This document shows, piece after piece, positions 35,694-45,253 of a stretch of DNA of 64,000 nucleotides. Origin of the DNA: Marinigracilibium pacificum (GTDB lineage: Bacteria; Bacteroidota; Bacteroidia; Cytophagales; Cyclobacteriaceae). Every line of letters begins with the position of its first letter. Positions within the stretch are counted from its first letter, which is position 1. The position numbers and the translations under genes are program-made. Below the pieces are notes generated by a model. That model was not told where the DNA came from and ran no database searches. It was given only the letters and a program-made list of their open reading frames with translations. The stretch spans positions 512,633 to 576,632 of the forward strand of contig NZ_JABBNU010000001.1 of assembly GCF_012926615.1 (NCBI RefSeq). Direction: 5' to 3'.

Positions 35694-36292
35694 TGGAAGT
35701 AAACGATAAGCTCGCTCTTTTTGATTTTGATGGAACTATCACGAAAGGAGATACGTTTATACCTTTTATTAAATTTGTAAAAGGGGAGTTCAATTTTTGG
35801 TTGGGTATCATAGCCTTGTCGCCTTTTATAATTTTTTATTTTTTTGGGATCATATCAAATTCAGTATTAAAAAGACATTTTATTAAATGGTATTTCAAAG
35901 GCATGAGATATAGTGATCTTAAAATGTCCGGGCAGAGGTTTGCAAATGAAATATTACCCGGTATGATAAGACCCAAGGCAATTACTGAAATTCAAGAACT
36001 AAAAGACCAAAATTATACCCTCTATATTGTTACTGCTTCAAATAGTTTCTGGATAGCTCCATGGTCAGAGCAATTTGGTTTTAACATAATCGCAACTGAA
36101 TGGGAGGTTGAAGATGGCTTAATTACTGGTGATTACAATGGTGAAAACTGTTACGGTGAAGAAAAGAGGAGGTTAGTATTAGAACATTTTCAGCTTGAAA
36201 AGTATATAAAAATTGTAGGGTACGGTGATACAAAAGGGGATATACCAATGTTATCACTATGTCATAAGACCTACTTTAAGCCATTTATTTAA
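35693..36292 (+). CDS. HAD-IB family phosphatase
   Basis: The 199-residue protein has all HAD motifs: FDFDGTITKGD with the nucleophile Asp at the N-terminus, IVTASNS as motif II, and GYGDTKGDIPML as motif IV, as in SerB-like HAD-IB enzymes. Behind a UbiA-type phosphoribosyltransferase the likely job is removing the 5'-phosphate from polyprenyl-phosphoryl-phosphoribose. A hydrophobic pair around residues 35-58 suggests membrane association, which would fit a lipid substrate. It is the last gene of the three-gene cassette and overlaps the end of the convergent gene by four bases. Confidence 0.8.
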   Translation: MEVNDKLALFDFDGTITKGDTFIPFIKFVKGEFNFWLGIIALSPFIIFYFFGIISNSVLKRHFIKWYFKGMRYSDLKMSGQRFANEILPGMIRPKAITEIQELKDQNYTLYIVTASNSFWIAPWSEQFGFNIIATEWEVEDGLITGDYNGENCYGEEKRRLVLEHFQLEKYIKIVGYGDTKGDIPMLSLCHKTYFKPFI

Positions 36293-37725
36293 TGTTGACA
36301 AAAGTTAATATCTTCTTTATAATATGGTCTGAATAATAAAAATTTATAAGTGAAATATGAATATGATTTAACTCTATCTGTATTAGTTAAAGAACCATCT
36401 GATTTCTTTTTAATTGTATAAGAGTTATCATCAACCGTAAAAGTAATTGTACTTCCTGGCTCCATAAAATTAATAACTCGTTGAAGTTCAAAATCAGTAA
36501 ATAGCCTTTCACTTCCCTCAGGGTAATAATCAAGTGAAACATATTTCATATTTGAATCAGTTATCTTTACAAGGTTTTTTTGAAAATTAAATACCTGTAA
36601 CCAATCAGGTACAATTAAATGGTTATTACTTCCATCCTCGGTCTTCAAATTACTAAACATAGCAAAGGAAGTTTCTGTTTTGAGCCCCAGGTAAGGTGAT
36701 AAGCCATTCAGCATAATAAAGAACAGAAATATTAACCCTGCAAATCCAGGAAATTCAATTTTGAATAATTCACTTTCATAAATCTTATTTATTGATCTTA
36801 AAAAGACCAGATAAATAATAATAAAAGCAAATCCGAGTATGTACCATAATATTTGGCCTGTTATATAGTATTTCCAATAGCCAAAGAAATAATATGAAAT
36901 ATAGAAAATGCCTATTAGTGAAAATAGAATTATCCTTAGAATTAAATTTATGTTTCTATTTCTAAATGATCGTATCCAAATAAAGAAACTATCAGGGAGG
37001 AAGAAAATGTAATAAGTAAATATGATAAGGCTGAAACTAAATATACCTATGTTGGGGTGTAAAGAAAGTATATAGTGATATATCATACCGATGAAAATAC
37101 CTGTAGTTCTAAATCTTCTGGTAAATAGAAATACCGGAATGATAGCTTCCATAAATAATGTTCCGTATATCGAAACATAATTTAAAGATTTGCTAGAACT
37201 ACTTATTCCCTCAAAACTTTTTAACCCTATAATCTGGTTAATTCTATCTGTTAGTCCATCTAACCTGAATATTCCACAAGAGTAATCAATATCTAAAAAG
37301 CCAGTATTTAGTTTATGGAAAAACATGAAGAAGTATAGAATAAGTAATCCCCATTGAGCGACTGGCTCAATCATCCAAATGAAAAGTTTGTCAGAATTTA
37401 CACTATTGGGGTTTTCTTTAAAAAATGAAATCAATAGATAAAGTAATATTGGGATATTAATAAGCCACTCAAACATCATTTGATTTGGAATGTATGGCAT
37501 CTTTTGAAATGAATAAACCAAACTATTAACAACAGCTGCAATAAATATCAATTTTGAGATTGGTCTGATTAGGAGAGCTATACAAAATAGCAAAAGGGAA
37601 TACCCTAAAATATGTGTTTCTTTAATCCAATCATCAAATATTATCAGATTACTTAAGACTGTTAAAGCCCAAAGCATACTGAAAACCATTAGTTTTTCGG
37701 TTTCAATTGACTTTCTGATACTCAT
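36289..37725 (-). CDS. HTTM/VKGC-like multi-pass membrane protein
   Basis: The 478-residue protein has about 11 membrane helices and a C-terminal periplasmic domain. The stretch LLILYFFMFFHKLNTGFLDIDYSCG and the later FMEAIIPVFLFTRRFRTTGIFIGMIYHYILSLHP resemble the HTTM (vitamin-K-dependent-carboxylase-like) family. The periplasmic part around NGLSPYLGLKTETSFAMFSNL is shared by many bacterial members. Their biochemical role is not settled. It overlaps the preceding membrane-protein gene by 23 bases, so both belong to one operon with the acyltransferase. Confidence 0.55.
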   Translation of the reverse strand: MSIRKSIETEKLMVFSMLWALTVLSNLIIFDDWIKETHILGYSLLLFCIALLIRPISKLIFIAAVVNSLVYSFQKMPYIPNQMMFEWLINIPILLYLLISFFKENPNSVNSDKLFIWMIEPVAQWGLLILYFFMFFHKLNTGFLDIDYSCGIFRLDGLTDRINQIIGLKSFEGISSSSKSLNYVSIYGTLFMEAIIPVFLFTRRFRTTGIFIGMIYHYILSLHPNIGIFSFSLIIFTYYIFFLPDSFFIWIRSFRNRNINLILRIILFSLIGIFYISYYFFGYWKYYITGQILWYILGFAFIIIYLVFLRSINKIYESELFKIEFPGFAGLIFLFFIMLNGLSPYLGLKTETSFAMFSNLKTEDGSNNHLIVPDWLQVFNFQKNLVKITDSNMKYVSLDYYPEGSERLFTDFELQRVINFMEPGSTITFTVDDNSYTIKKKSDGSLTNTDRVKSYSYFTYKFLLFRPYYKEDINFCQH

Positions 37726-38869
37726 GGCGATAACTGATAATTAACTTTAGGATACCATAAAGAAGTAATATTCCATATGCGCAAAATATTCCTGTCCATT
37801 CAGAATAAGGGATATAGTACTGCTTAAACTGAGTAAATATTTCTTGTCCTTTTAAAATGCTTATTACAATTACTCCTATAGCCATAGAAATAGAAGATAC
37901 AAATATTATCATTTTTGGTGAAGGTAAAACCCACCATTTATCTCGATTAAGTAAAATGACTGCCATAACCCAAGGTGTGGCAAGAGTGAGTAACCTTATT
38001 TCATTTAGCCTTCCAAAAACAATTGTGGAAAGAAATATTGGTATTAATACTATTACACTTGTTGAAGAAAACCATTCAGGTATTGTCTTGTATGGAGGTA
38101 ACTTAACTTTGATGAATATTAAGTAATATACCCAGAATATGTGTAAAGTGATAATTGGAAATGAAAGTGAAGATAGTTTATGATTTAAATTATATCTAAG
38201 TCCTAATGAAAGCTGATGATCCAGGTCAGTTTTTCCACCTAATGCGACTCTAATTGAAACAAAAACGACTAGAGCTATAATAAGAGGAAGAAACCTTTTT
38301 AATTTAGACCATCCAGGGTAAAACAATATTGACAAAGGAAGTATCATTGTTGTTTCCCTTGTGGCAGTAGCAATTATAATACAAATGATTAAAGCTATAT
38401 ATTGATTTTTTAATAAGGCGATAAGCCCCAAGCAAATTAATGCATATGCAAGTGTATCTTCACGGGTATGTACAGGAATGCTATACGCCATAACATATGC
38501 AGGTGATATCAATATCAGGAAAGTAAATATAAATGCGAGATTTTGATTCTTTGATACTAGTTTGAATAGATAAAAGAATGATAAGATTGATATGACAAAG
38601 AATGCTAGTGAATAATACAAGTAGGTATAATAGAAAACTTCAGCTGAGTCAGGATTAATAAATGAAGAAGTTTCTTTCACAAGTCCTTGAAATACTATTC
38701 TGAACTTAAATGGTTCTTCATTAGTTATCCTAAATTCAGTTAATGACTCTGGAGTAGTCATTAACTCAACAGCTAAGGTGTCAATTGAATATAAATATCC
38801 TCCTAACCATAAGTTATTGATCAGGAAAACTAACATTGCTAGTAAGACCAGTATTAAAGCTCTTTTCAT
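37703..38869 (-). CDS. Multi-pass membrane protein, possible GT-C or polymerase type
   Basis: The 388-residue protein has about 10 membrane helices and one larger periplasmic loop near the N-terminus. A conserved-looking HTREDTLAYAL segment and a RETTMILPLSILFY segment recall bacterial GT-C-like or EpsG-like membrane proteins, but no family can be assigned firmly. The start MKRALILV is chosen: it lies ten bases after the acyltransferase stop and opens a standard membrane helix. A longer frame from 38947 would overlap that gene and add a hydrophilic stretch. Confidence 0.5.
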   Translation of the reverse strand: MKRALILVLLAMLVFLINNLWLGGYLYSIDTLAVELMTTPESLTEFRITNEEPFKFRIVFQGLVKETSSFINPDSAEVFYYTYLYYSLAFFVISILSFFYLFKLVSKNQNLAFIFTFLILISPAYVMAYSIPVHTREDTLAYALICLGLIALLKNQYIALIICIIIATATRETTMILPLSILFYPGWSKLKRFLPLIIALVVFVSIRVALGGKTDLDHQLSLGLRYNLNHKLSSLSFPIITLHIFWVYYLIFIKVKLPPYKTIPEWFSSTSVIVLIPIFLSTIVFGRLNEIRLLTLATPWVMAVILLNRDKWWVLPSPKMIIFVSSISMAIGVIVISILKGQEIFTQFKQYYIPYSEWTGIFCAYGILLLYGILKLIISYRHEYQKVN

Positions 38870-38879
38870 TATCAAATAT

Positions 38880-39890
38880 TTATGATCCGACAAGCATTCT
38901 GCTGTTTTGCTTAAATGGAATTTTAACAATCTTTGTTGCAACTCCACTCAACAATACGATCAAACCAAAATAAATAAATGCATAGACAGCGAGATAAATA
39001 GGGTTATCCGGAGCTAATTTTAAGATAAATGGCTTGGTTGCCAGAATAAAATAAAAATGAGTAAAGTAAATACCGAAGCTAAGATCTGCTAACGCATTCA
39101 ACACAGGTATATCTCTTTCATTTTTATATAATTTAAAAATCAATAGCCAAGAAAGTGCAATTTTTTGAAGAAAAAATTGTTGTTCTGACCAAATTTTTAT
39201 TGTTAGGCTTGATATTAATAGAATTAAATAAATCCCTAATGGAAGCATAGGGTATTTTTCCGTGAATTTGAAGATTTCACTTCTGTATTTGCAAAACACT
39301 ATACCGAGCCAAAATACTCCAATATAATGTATCAAATTCCCAATAATGTCAGTTGTAACTACTCGGGTAAATGTTAGTGAAATGATAGTTAATATAACAG
39401 TGGGTATTATTATAAAATTCTTTTTAAGGAAAAAATTGAAAAGCGGACTAACAAAGTAGAAACAGGCTATCATTGGAATAAACCAGTATGGTAATAGATG
39501 TGTTCCACTAACCAAATAAAGAAAAACCTGTAATACAGGGTTTATTTCACTAAAATCAGGGAACAATGTTAATACTCTGGGAGGAATATCTTGAAATACT
39601 ATTCTATATACTAAAATTGGAATAGAGCATATAATGTAGGGAAGTATTACATATTTAATCTTTTTAGAAAGGTAACTTGGAAAAGTGTATTTATAGGAAA
39701 GGTAACCAAATAAAAAACCGGCTATAAATACAAACAATAATGTTCCACGGCCTATAACCGCATTTACTATAAACCAACCATTTTCAAATTGGTCCCAGTC
39801 AAAAATTCCAAAACAGTGAATAATGACTATTAATAGAATAGCCAGCCCTCTAAATTGGTGGATATAACTTAAAAATTGTTTTGTTTCCAA
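38880..39890 (-). CDS. Family 3 O-acyltransferase (OafA-like), TTG start
   Basis: The 336-residue, about ten-helix protein is an acyltransferase-3 family member: QFRGLAILLIVIIHC (first helix with the conserved Arg and His), GTLLFVFIAGFLFGYL, and LLPYWFIPMIACFYFVSPLF. These enzymes add acetyl or other acyl groups to sugars. The first codon is read as TTG at 39890, since no ATG lies between the upstream stop and the conserved RG motif. A strong terminator for the preceding secreted esterase lies just upstream, so this operon probably has its own promoter. None was recognised. Confidence 0.82.
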   Translation of the reverse strand: METKQFLSYIHQFRGLAILLIVIIHCFGIFDWDQFENGWFIVNAVIGRGTLLFVFIAGFLFGYLSYKYTFPSYLSKKIKYVILPYIICSIPILVYRIVFQDIPPRVLTLFPDFSEINPVLQVFLYLVSGTHLLPYWFIPMIACFYFVSPLFNFFLKKNFIIIPTVILTIISLTFTRVVTTDIIGNLIHYIGVFWLGIVFCKYRSEIFKFTEKYPMLPLGIYLILLISSLTIKIWSEQQFFLQKIALSWLLIFKLYKNERDIPVLNALADLSFGIYFTHFYFILATKPFILKLAPDNPIYLAVYAFIYFGLIVLLSGVATKIVKIPFKQNSRMLVGS

Positions 39891-39928
39891 AGCAAAAAAA
39901 TAACTCCTGTCAAAATTAACAGGAGTTA
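39891..39928 (-). terminator. Intrinsic terminator of the 1244-residue esterase gene
   Basis: TAACTCCTGT (39901-39910) and ACAGGAGTTA (39919-39928) form a perfect ten-pair stem. On the minus strand it is followed by a run of T (complement of 39894-39900). It stands 17 bases after the stop of the gene at 39946 and directly before the acyltransferase start. Confidence 0.85.
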
Positions 39929-39945
39929 CTTATTAATTAATTGAA

Positions 39946-42900
39946 TTACTGAATGATGACTTTTTGTTTGTATATGTTATTGCGGTAAACAACTTGTAAG
40001 AAGTACATTCCAGAAGCTAGCTCTGCTTTATGAACCAAAGTCTGTCCTTCACTACTTAACAACATGTCTGTGGTTGTAGTTCCGGTTCTTACAGGGTTAC
40101 CATATGTATCAAAAACAGTATACGTGATTTCATCGCCATGAATTATACCTTCTCCCTGTACTTTAAGTGATCCTTGCACCAATGGGTTTGGATATACTTT
40201 GAATTTCACTGGGCTGTTATTTCTAAATACACTTACAATTTCAGAATAGTCAAAGTCTCCATTAAAGTCAACTTGCTTAATTCTATAGTAGTTTTTAGGA
40301 CGAACATCCTCATCAACAAAAGAATAATTAATAAGTTGATTTGAGTTGCCATTTCCTTCAACTATTCCTATTTGTGAGAAGTTTTTACCATTAGTTGATT
40401 TTTCAATTACAAAATAATCATTGTCTATTTCTAATGCAGTTCCCCAGTATACAGTTACTGTGTTTCCATTATCGGTTAATTCTGCCCTTACATAAGCAAA
40501 CTCAACAGGTAATGGACCCTCTTGTCCTGTTCTAGCTGATGCTGTATTACTAAATCCACTTTGTAAACCTCCTACATCGACTGCTCTAACCTGGAAGTCA
40601 TAATCTGTATCAGGAGTTAGTCCGGTTATTAATGTAGCAGTTGATGGTGTTGAACCCATTAACTGCATTTCTGAACCATTGCCTGTAGTTCTTGATACAG
40701 TACTAACCAAGTTATTATTAGCATAAACTTCATAGTGGCTAACTCCAAAATCATCACTGGAAGCAGACCATGATAGTCCGATATTTGTAGCTCCTACTGA
40801 CATTACTGTCAGATTTAGTGGTGTAGAAGGAGCATTGTTATCAACTGTAACTGTTATACTTGCTTCATTTGAAGCAGGAGATGTATTTGAGTTTGAAATT
40901 GATTTAACTACATAGTAATAATCAGTCCCAGGAACTGCAGTATCATCAATAAACTGTTCTACGTTTTGGCCAACAGTACCTAACATGATGTATCCTGAGC
41001 CTGAAGTTGTGCTTCTATATACTTCAAATCCTGTTTCATTGTTAGATGCATCATTCCAATTTAATCTTACCTGATAATTAGTGATGTTAGTTGCACTAAG
41101 GCCAGTTGGTGTAGCAGGAGGATCAGGTAAAATTCCAGGTCCTCTGAATAATCTTGTTGCTGGTATTGTTGTTTTACTTAAAAACACATTTCCATTAATA
41201 TCTCTAGCTTCGTAAGATACTGAGAAACATTCTCCTCCTGAGTTTTCATAATATCTTGCATCTAATAAATGTCTTCCTTTTTCGAGCCAGATACCTTGAA
41301 CTGCATCTCCGTCATCATTACCATAGCTATTGCGCTCTCTACATCCATGATTTCCATCATTATTAACGGCAAGATTACCCTTAACCCATAATTTGGATCC
41401 ATCATCTGAGGATGTGAAGAAACTGTAGTAACCTGCAACTTCTACATCAAGGTATGACATATAGATGAAGCTAATGTTGAATAACCTTTCTGCAGGGTCA
41501 TATGTAAATGTAGGTGCATAACCTGTTTTAGAAAAACGGTTTCCACCCGGCACCGAAGGTCCGATTACATCAACTGTGTTGATTGAATTTAAATGTTCAT
41601 AGTATTCGTAGTAAACTCCATTTGGAGTTGTAACTGCTGTAACCTGATTACTATGGTCAGAAATGTTTCCGGCTGCATCAATCGCTCTAACAGTATAGCG
41701 GTAAATAGTATTTGGATCCAAACCAGAAACTGTATAGTCATTCCTGTTTACCTGCACTAATAAAACACCATCTTGATAAAGATTATAATTTACAATTTGT
41801 GAATTATCTTCAGGAGTATCCCATGTTAATGATATGGAGTTCTCTGTGACACTTCCTAACGTTAAATTAGGAGGGGTTGGTGCAGTATTATCATTAGCAG
41901 TAGTTAGTGATATGGTATTGGTATAATTATTACTATAACCTTGATTGTTTATTGCTCTGACTCTATAATAATATGTTGTTCCTGGGTTTAAAGTAATATC
42001 TTCATAATATTCAATATTTGCATCAACCCTTGCAATTAAACTCCAAGGTCCAGAGCTGCTAGTTGATCTGTAAACCTCAAAGACTGTTTCGTTATCAGAC
42101 AGGTCATCCCAGAAAAGATTTGCTTCTGTTTCTGAACTTACAACTCCCCTTAGGTTTTCAGGCGAGGTAGGTACGTTTGCACCTTGACCACGAGTAACAA
42201 CCATTGGGGCAGAAGGTAAACTTACGCATTCTCCAGGTGCTGTAACCTCTAGAGTATAACTACCGATATTCGATACTGTAATTTGCTGGGTGGTGGCCCC
42301 TGTCGACCAAAGATAGCTTGTCATGCCATCAGGCCCCCTTAATGTAACATTACTTCCTGATGGAGGAAGAGCGGTAGTGCTAAGTGGTGTGATTTCAGGT
42401 GTTTCAGTTCTGTCTTCTCTTATATATACAGTGACAGGTCTTGACCATTTACTCCACTCTTGCTGAGTTCCTATATTTCTTAAGAATCTAACTTGATATT
42501 GACCAGGGATGTCAGTTGTGATATCGTTTGTGCTAGCAGCTATTGCCTGACCATCTCTTTTCCATTCATAATCCAGAAAACTGCCATCAACGCCCATTGT
42601 AATAGATGATCCAGGGCACAGAGCAGTATCTCCAAAGATGGTAATGTTAGTTTTATCTTGCTTGAACATCCACTCCATCCAGTAAGGGTCTGCATAAGTA
42701 TCTATCCATGCATTATGACCTCTATTCGGATATTCAGTATATATTCTTTGTTCACCTTCATAAATCTTTTCTTGTCCTCCATATTGGCGTAGAGATGCCA
42801 TTACATTATGTGAAACCGCCGGAATGGGGTTTCCATCTTGTCCACCCTGGGTTAACCAAACCGGAATATGAGAAAGTTTTTGTGATTGACTTAAATCACC

Positions 42901-43680
42901 AGGTGCAGACATTGGTGATGCGGCAGCAATTAAATCAGGTCTCTTCATAGTAATGTACCATGAGCCTGAGCCACCAGACGAAAGACCATGGACATATATT
43001 CTGTCTGGATCAACCTGCCCAAGAGAAATTAGATAATCAATTAGTTCGATCGTCATACGCATTTCCTTGGTAGGATCATTTTCTACATTATCGAAGTCAA
43101 GGTATCCATTTGTAAAACCAGGACCATTAACCCAATAGCCAAAACCTTCCTGTGCAAAAAGCACAAATCCTGGATATTGACCGCTAGTTACCCAGTCACG
43201 ATGCTCTCTACCACTCCATACCATTGAGTGGTCGTTATTTCTCCATCGTTTATTGTCGTTAATCCAGTTATTGATTAAGGTTTGACTAGTCATGTCGCAT
43301 CTGTCTCCGGGTGTTGAGTAATACTCCTTTTTACCTCGTTCACCTCGTCCGTGAAACATAACTATTAAAGGCCATTTTTGCGTAGACTCTGCTGTCCAGT
43401 CATTTGGATGAATCATTCTGAAATCCATTGTTTCTCCATATGCACCCGTTCTGAATAGATATGGAATGTAACGCTCTGAATCCCAGGGGGTCATGTTTAT
43501 GTAGTCTGTTACAATCGTATCTCTTAGAGAGGCATTGCCTCCTAATCTGCTATACAAAAAACCATTAGGCCCGATCCGCGATGGGTTTGATGGGTCAGGA
43601 CATTCAGTTTCTGCCGTCTGAGTGAATCCTGTAAAAGAGGCTATCAACGTGATAGCGAAGATGATTAATACCTTTTTCAT
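39946..43680 (-). CDS. Secreted esterase with FN3, Ig-like and PA14 domains, T9SS type A
   Basis: The 1244-residue protein has a signal peptide (cleavage near residue 20) and an alpha/beta-hydrolase domain (about 60-345) with HGLSSGG (S234), D282 and H322 as the likely triad. Two Ig-like segments follow, then two fibronectin type III domains (about 500-690), a PA14-like domain (about 695-860, SSDDGSKLWVKG), two more FN3 domains (about 865-1060) and a type A sorting domain (FKVYPNPL to QKVIIQ). It should be a surface enzyme. The catalytic domain is only distantly like those at 17855 and 45254, with longer insertions. It is transcribed alone, with its own -7 element and terminator. Confidence 0.87.
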   Translation of the reverse strand: MKKVLIIFAITLIASFTGFTQTAETECPDPSNPSRIGPNGFLYSRLGGNASLRDTIVTDYINMTPWDSERYIPYLFRTGAYGETMDFRMIHPNDWTAESTQKWPLIVMFHGRGERGKKEYYSTPGDRCDMTSQTLINNWINDNKRWRNNDHSMVWSGREHRDWVTSGQYPGFVLFAQEGFGYWVNGPGFTNGYLDFDNVENDPTKEMRMTIELIDYLISLGQVDPDRIYVHGLSSGGSGSWYITMKRPDLIAAASPMSAPGDLSQSQKLSHIPVWLTQGGQDGNPIPAVSHNVMASLRQYGGQEKIYEGEQRIYTEYPNRGHNAWIDTYADPYWMEWMFKQDKTNITIFGDTALCPGSSITMGVDGSFLDYEWKRDGQAIAASTNDITTDIPGQYQVRFLRNIGTQQEWSKWSRPVTVYIREDRTETPEITPLSTTALPPSGSNVTLRGPDGMTSYLWSTGATTQQITVSNIGSYTLEVTAPGECVSLPSAPMVVTRGQGANVPTSPENLRGVVSSETEANLFWDDLSDNETVFEVYRSTSSSGPWSLIARVDANIEYYEDITLNPGTTYYYRVRAINNQGYSNNYTNTISLTTANDNTAPTPPNLTLGSVTENSISLTWDTPEDNSQIVNYNLYQDGVLLVQVNRNDYTVSGLDPNTIYRYTVRAIDAAGNISDHSNQVTAVTTPNGVYYEYYEHLNSINTVDVIGPSVPGGNRFSKTGYAPTFTYDPAERLFNISFIYMSYLDVEVAGYYSFFTSSDDGSKLWVKGNLAVNNDGNHGCRERNSYGNDDGDAVQGIWLEKGRHLLDARYYENSGGECFSVSYEARDINGNVFLSKTTIPATRLFRGPGILPDPPATPTGLSATNITNYQVRLNWNDASNNETGFEVYRSTTSGSGYIMLGTVGQNVEQFIDDTAVPGTDYYYVVKSISNSNTSPASNEASITVTVDNNAPSTPLNLTVMSVGATNIGLSWSASSDDFGVSHYEVYANNNLVSTVSRTTGNGSEMQLMGSTPSTATLITGLTPDTDYDFQVRAVDVGGLQSGFSNTASARTGQEGPLPVEFAYVRAELTDNGNTVTVYWGTALEIDNDYFVIEKSTNGKNFSQIGIVEGNGNSNQLINYSFVDEDVRPKNYYRIKQVDFNGDFDYSEIVSVFRNNSPVKFKVYPNPLVQGSLKVQGEGIIHGDEITYTVFDTYGNPVRTGTTTTDMLLSSEGQTLVHKAELASGMYFLQVVYRNNIYKQKVIIQ

Positions 43681-43737
43681 AGAAAAAATAATTCTTAAGT
43701 ATATTGTGGCCTGCGGAAATTGAATGAATGATTTTAA

Positions 43738-43770
43738 ACATTACATAAGTAATGTCGAATAACAAAACTA
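43738..43770 (-). promoter_or_regulatory. Promoter -7 element and leader hairpin of the 1244-residue esterase gene
   Basis: On the minus strand TAGTTTTG (complement of 43763-43770) fits TAnnTTTG. The -33 half is weak. Just downstream, ACATTAC (43738-43744), loop ATAA and GTAATGT (43749-43755) make a perfect seven-pair hairpin near the predicted 5' end of the mRNA, about 58 bases before the start codon. Confidence 0.42.
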
Positions 43771-43863
43771 CCTAAATCTTTTGTAAATGAAAAATATTAT
43801 TAGAATAATTTAATTTATGAAAAAATCGTATTGCAATGTTTTATATTTTTCTTAAAAAAGTCC

Positions 43864-45249
43864 TTATCTAATTGTTAAAATCCATGCTTTTCTAAAATCA
43901 TCACGATTTATTTTACGTATTTGATATACTTTTTTAAGTGCTTCTTCAATGTTTGATTCAGTATAGAATACATAGGTATAGTATAAGCCAGCCTCAGGCC
44001 TGTAACCCATTACTGTTTTAATGCCTTCATTGTTAAGTTTTTGGGTATAATCGGATGCGTTTTTCTCTACTTCAAAAGATCCTACAACTATGTAATGTCC
44101 CTTGTTCATTTTGTATAGATTTGCAGGTGAATCTTCATCTGCAGGCACATCAACAAATTCAACTTCCTGTTGTTCAACAGCCATAGTATCTTCAACTGTT
44201 TCAGAAGGGTCAATAGCCACTGCAACATCAGAAACGTCCTCAATTAATTCATCAATTGGGTCTTCTTCAAATTCTAACGCTTGATTTTCTTCTTGTGGAA
44301 CCACTGCTGGCACTTGCGGAACGGTTGGTTCTATATAATAATAGTTTTGATCTGATAGTCCGATAGCAATATTAAACTCTTGAGATCCATTATTAAAACC
44401 ATCAATATTATTTGTAGGGAAGTCATATTGGTAAGAGAATCGGGCCCTTTTTTTAAGCTGAATTGCCACATTTAATATTGGGCCAAAATTATTTCTATAA
44501 CCCGCACCAACTGATACAATATCATAAAACATAAAATTTGTAAAAACTTCCCAGCCATCGCCAAGTACCTCAGGTCTATGCCTGTATAATACGCCAGTTT
44601 TGTTTTTGAATTTAGATTTTTTATCGAGATTCAGAACTATTGCGGCCTGAGATGTGAAATAATTAATGCCTCCAAAAGAAATATTATCTCTTGATCCTTC
44701 GTAAGCATAATCTCTTTCTATTAATTGGGGAGCACTGATACCAACTTCGAAAAATCTATTAAAATACATTACTCCAGCTGTTGCACTCATAAACCAGGTA
44801 TCTTCAATTCCTGGCCTGAAAACGGGGTCATTTACATTTCCTGTACTTGATGCAATAACATTTTCTTTTCCTGCACCTAGCATGATTCCGAAATTCAGCC
44901 ATTGATTTTTACTCATTTGTAAATGATAAGATGCCCCTCCTCTCATTGAAGTTGATCTTAACAAACCAGCTTCTTCAAAGAGACACTCTCCTCCTAAAGA
45001 AATTTGCTTATTTATTGGTATTTGTATGTTCCCATATAATACTCTTGGTGCCCCTTCAATTTTTTGCCATTGTTGACGATAAAACATATTTAGTTCTGTC
45101 ATTCCTTCACGGCCAATATATCCGGCATTATAATACATTGGGTTATATAACCAACTTGAAGAAACTGGTTGGTCCTGACCGAATATTTTAAATGTCGGAC
45201 CTAATGTAACTATTATTAGAATGATAAATAATTTTTTAAAGTTGGTCAT
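43864..45249 (-). CDS. PorP/SprF-family outer-membrane protein with C-terminal SPOR domain
   Basis: The 461-residue protein has a signal peptide and a PorP/SprF-type barrel (about 25-310; SSWLYNPMYYNAGYIGREG, ISLGGECLFEEAGLL). An acidic Pro/Glu/Val-rich linker (about 315-380) leads to an 80-residue SPOR-like domain (HYIVVGSFEVEKNASDYTQKL to the end). SprF-like proteins assist display of a type B cargo. SPOR domains bind glycan strands of peptidoglycan lacking stem peptides. The fusion suggests a secretion partner anchored to the cell wall. It begins four bases after the 1752-residue type B esterase and so most likely serves it. Confidence 0.82.
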   Translation of the reverse strand: MTNFKKLFIILIIVTLGPTFKIFGQDQPVSSSWLYNPMYYNAGYIGREGMTELNMFYRQQWQKIEGAPRVLYGNIQIPINKQISLGGECLFEEAGLLRSTSMRGGASYHLQMSKNQWLNFGIMLGAGKENVIASSTGNVNDPVFRPGIEDTWFMSATAGVMYFNRFFEVGISAPQLIERDYAYEGSRDNISFGGINYFTSQAAIVLNLDKKSKFKNKTGVLYRHRPEVLGDGWEVFTNFMFYDIVSVGAGYRNNFGPILNVAIQLKKRARFSYQYDFPTNNIDGFNNGSQEFNIAIGLSDQNYYYIEPTVPQVPAVVPQEENQALEFEEDPIDELIEDVSDVAVAIDPSETVEDTMAVEQQEVEFVDVPADEDSPANLYKMNKGHYIVVGSFEVEKNASDYTQKLNNEGIKTVMGYRPEAGLYYTYVFYTESNIEEALKKVYQIRKINRDDFRKAWILTIR

Positions 45250-45253
45250 TGTA

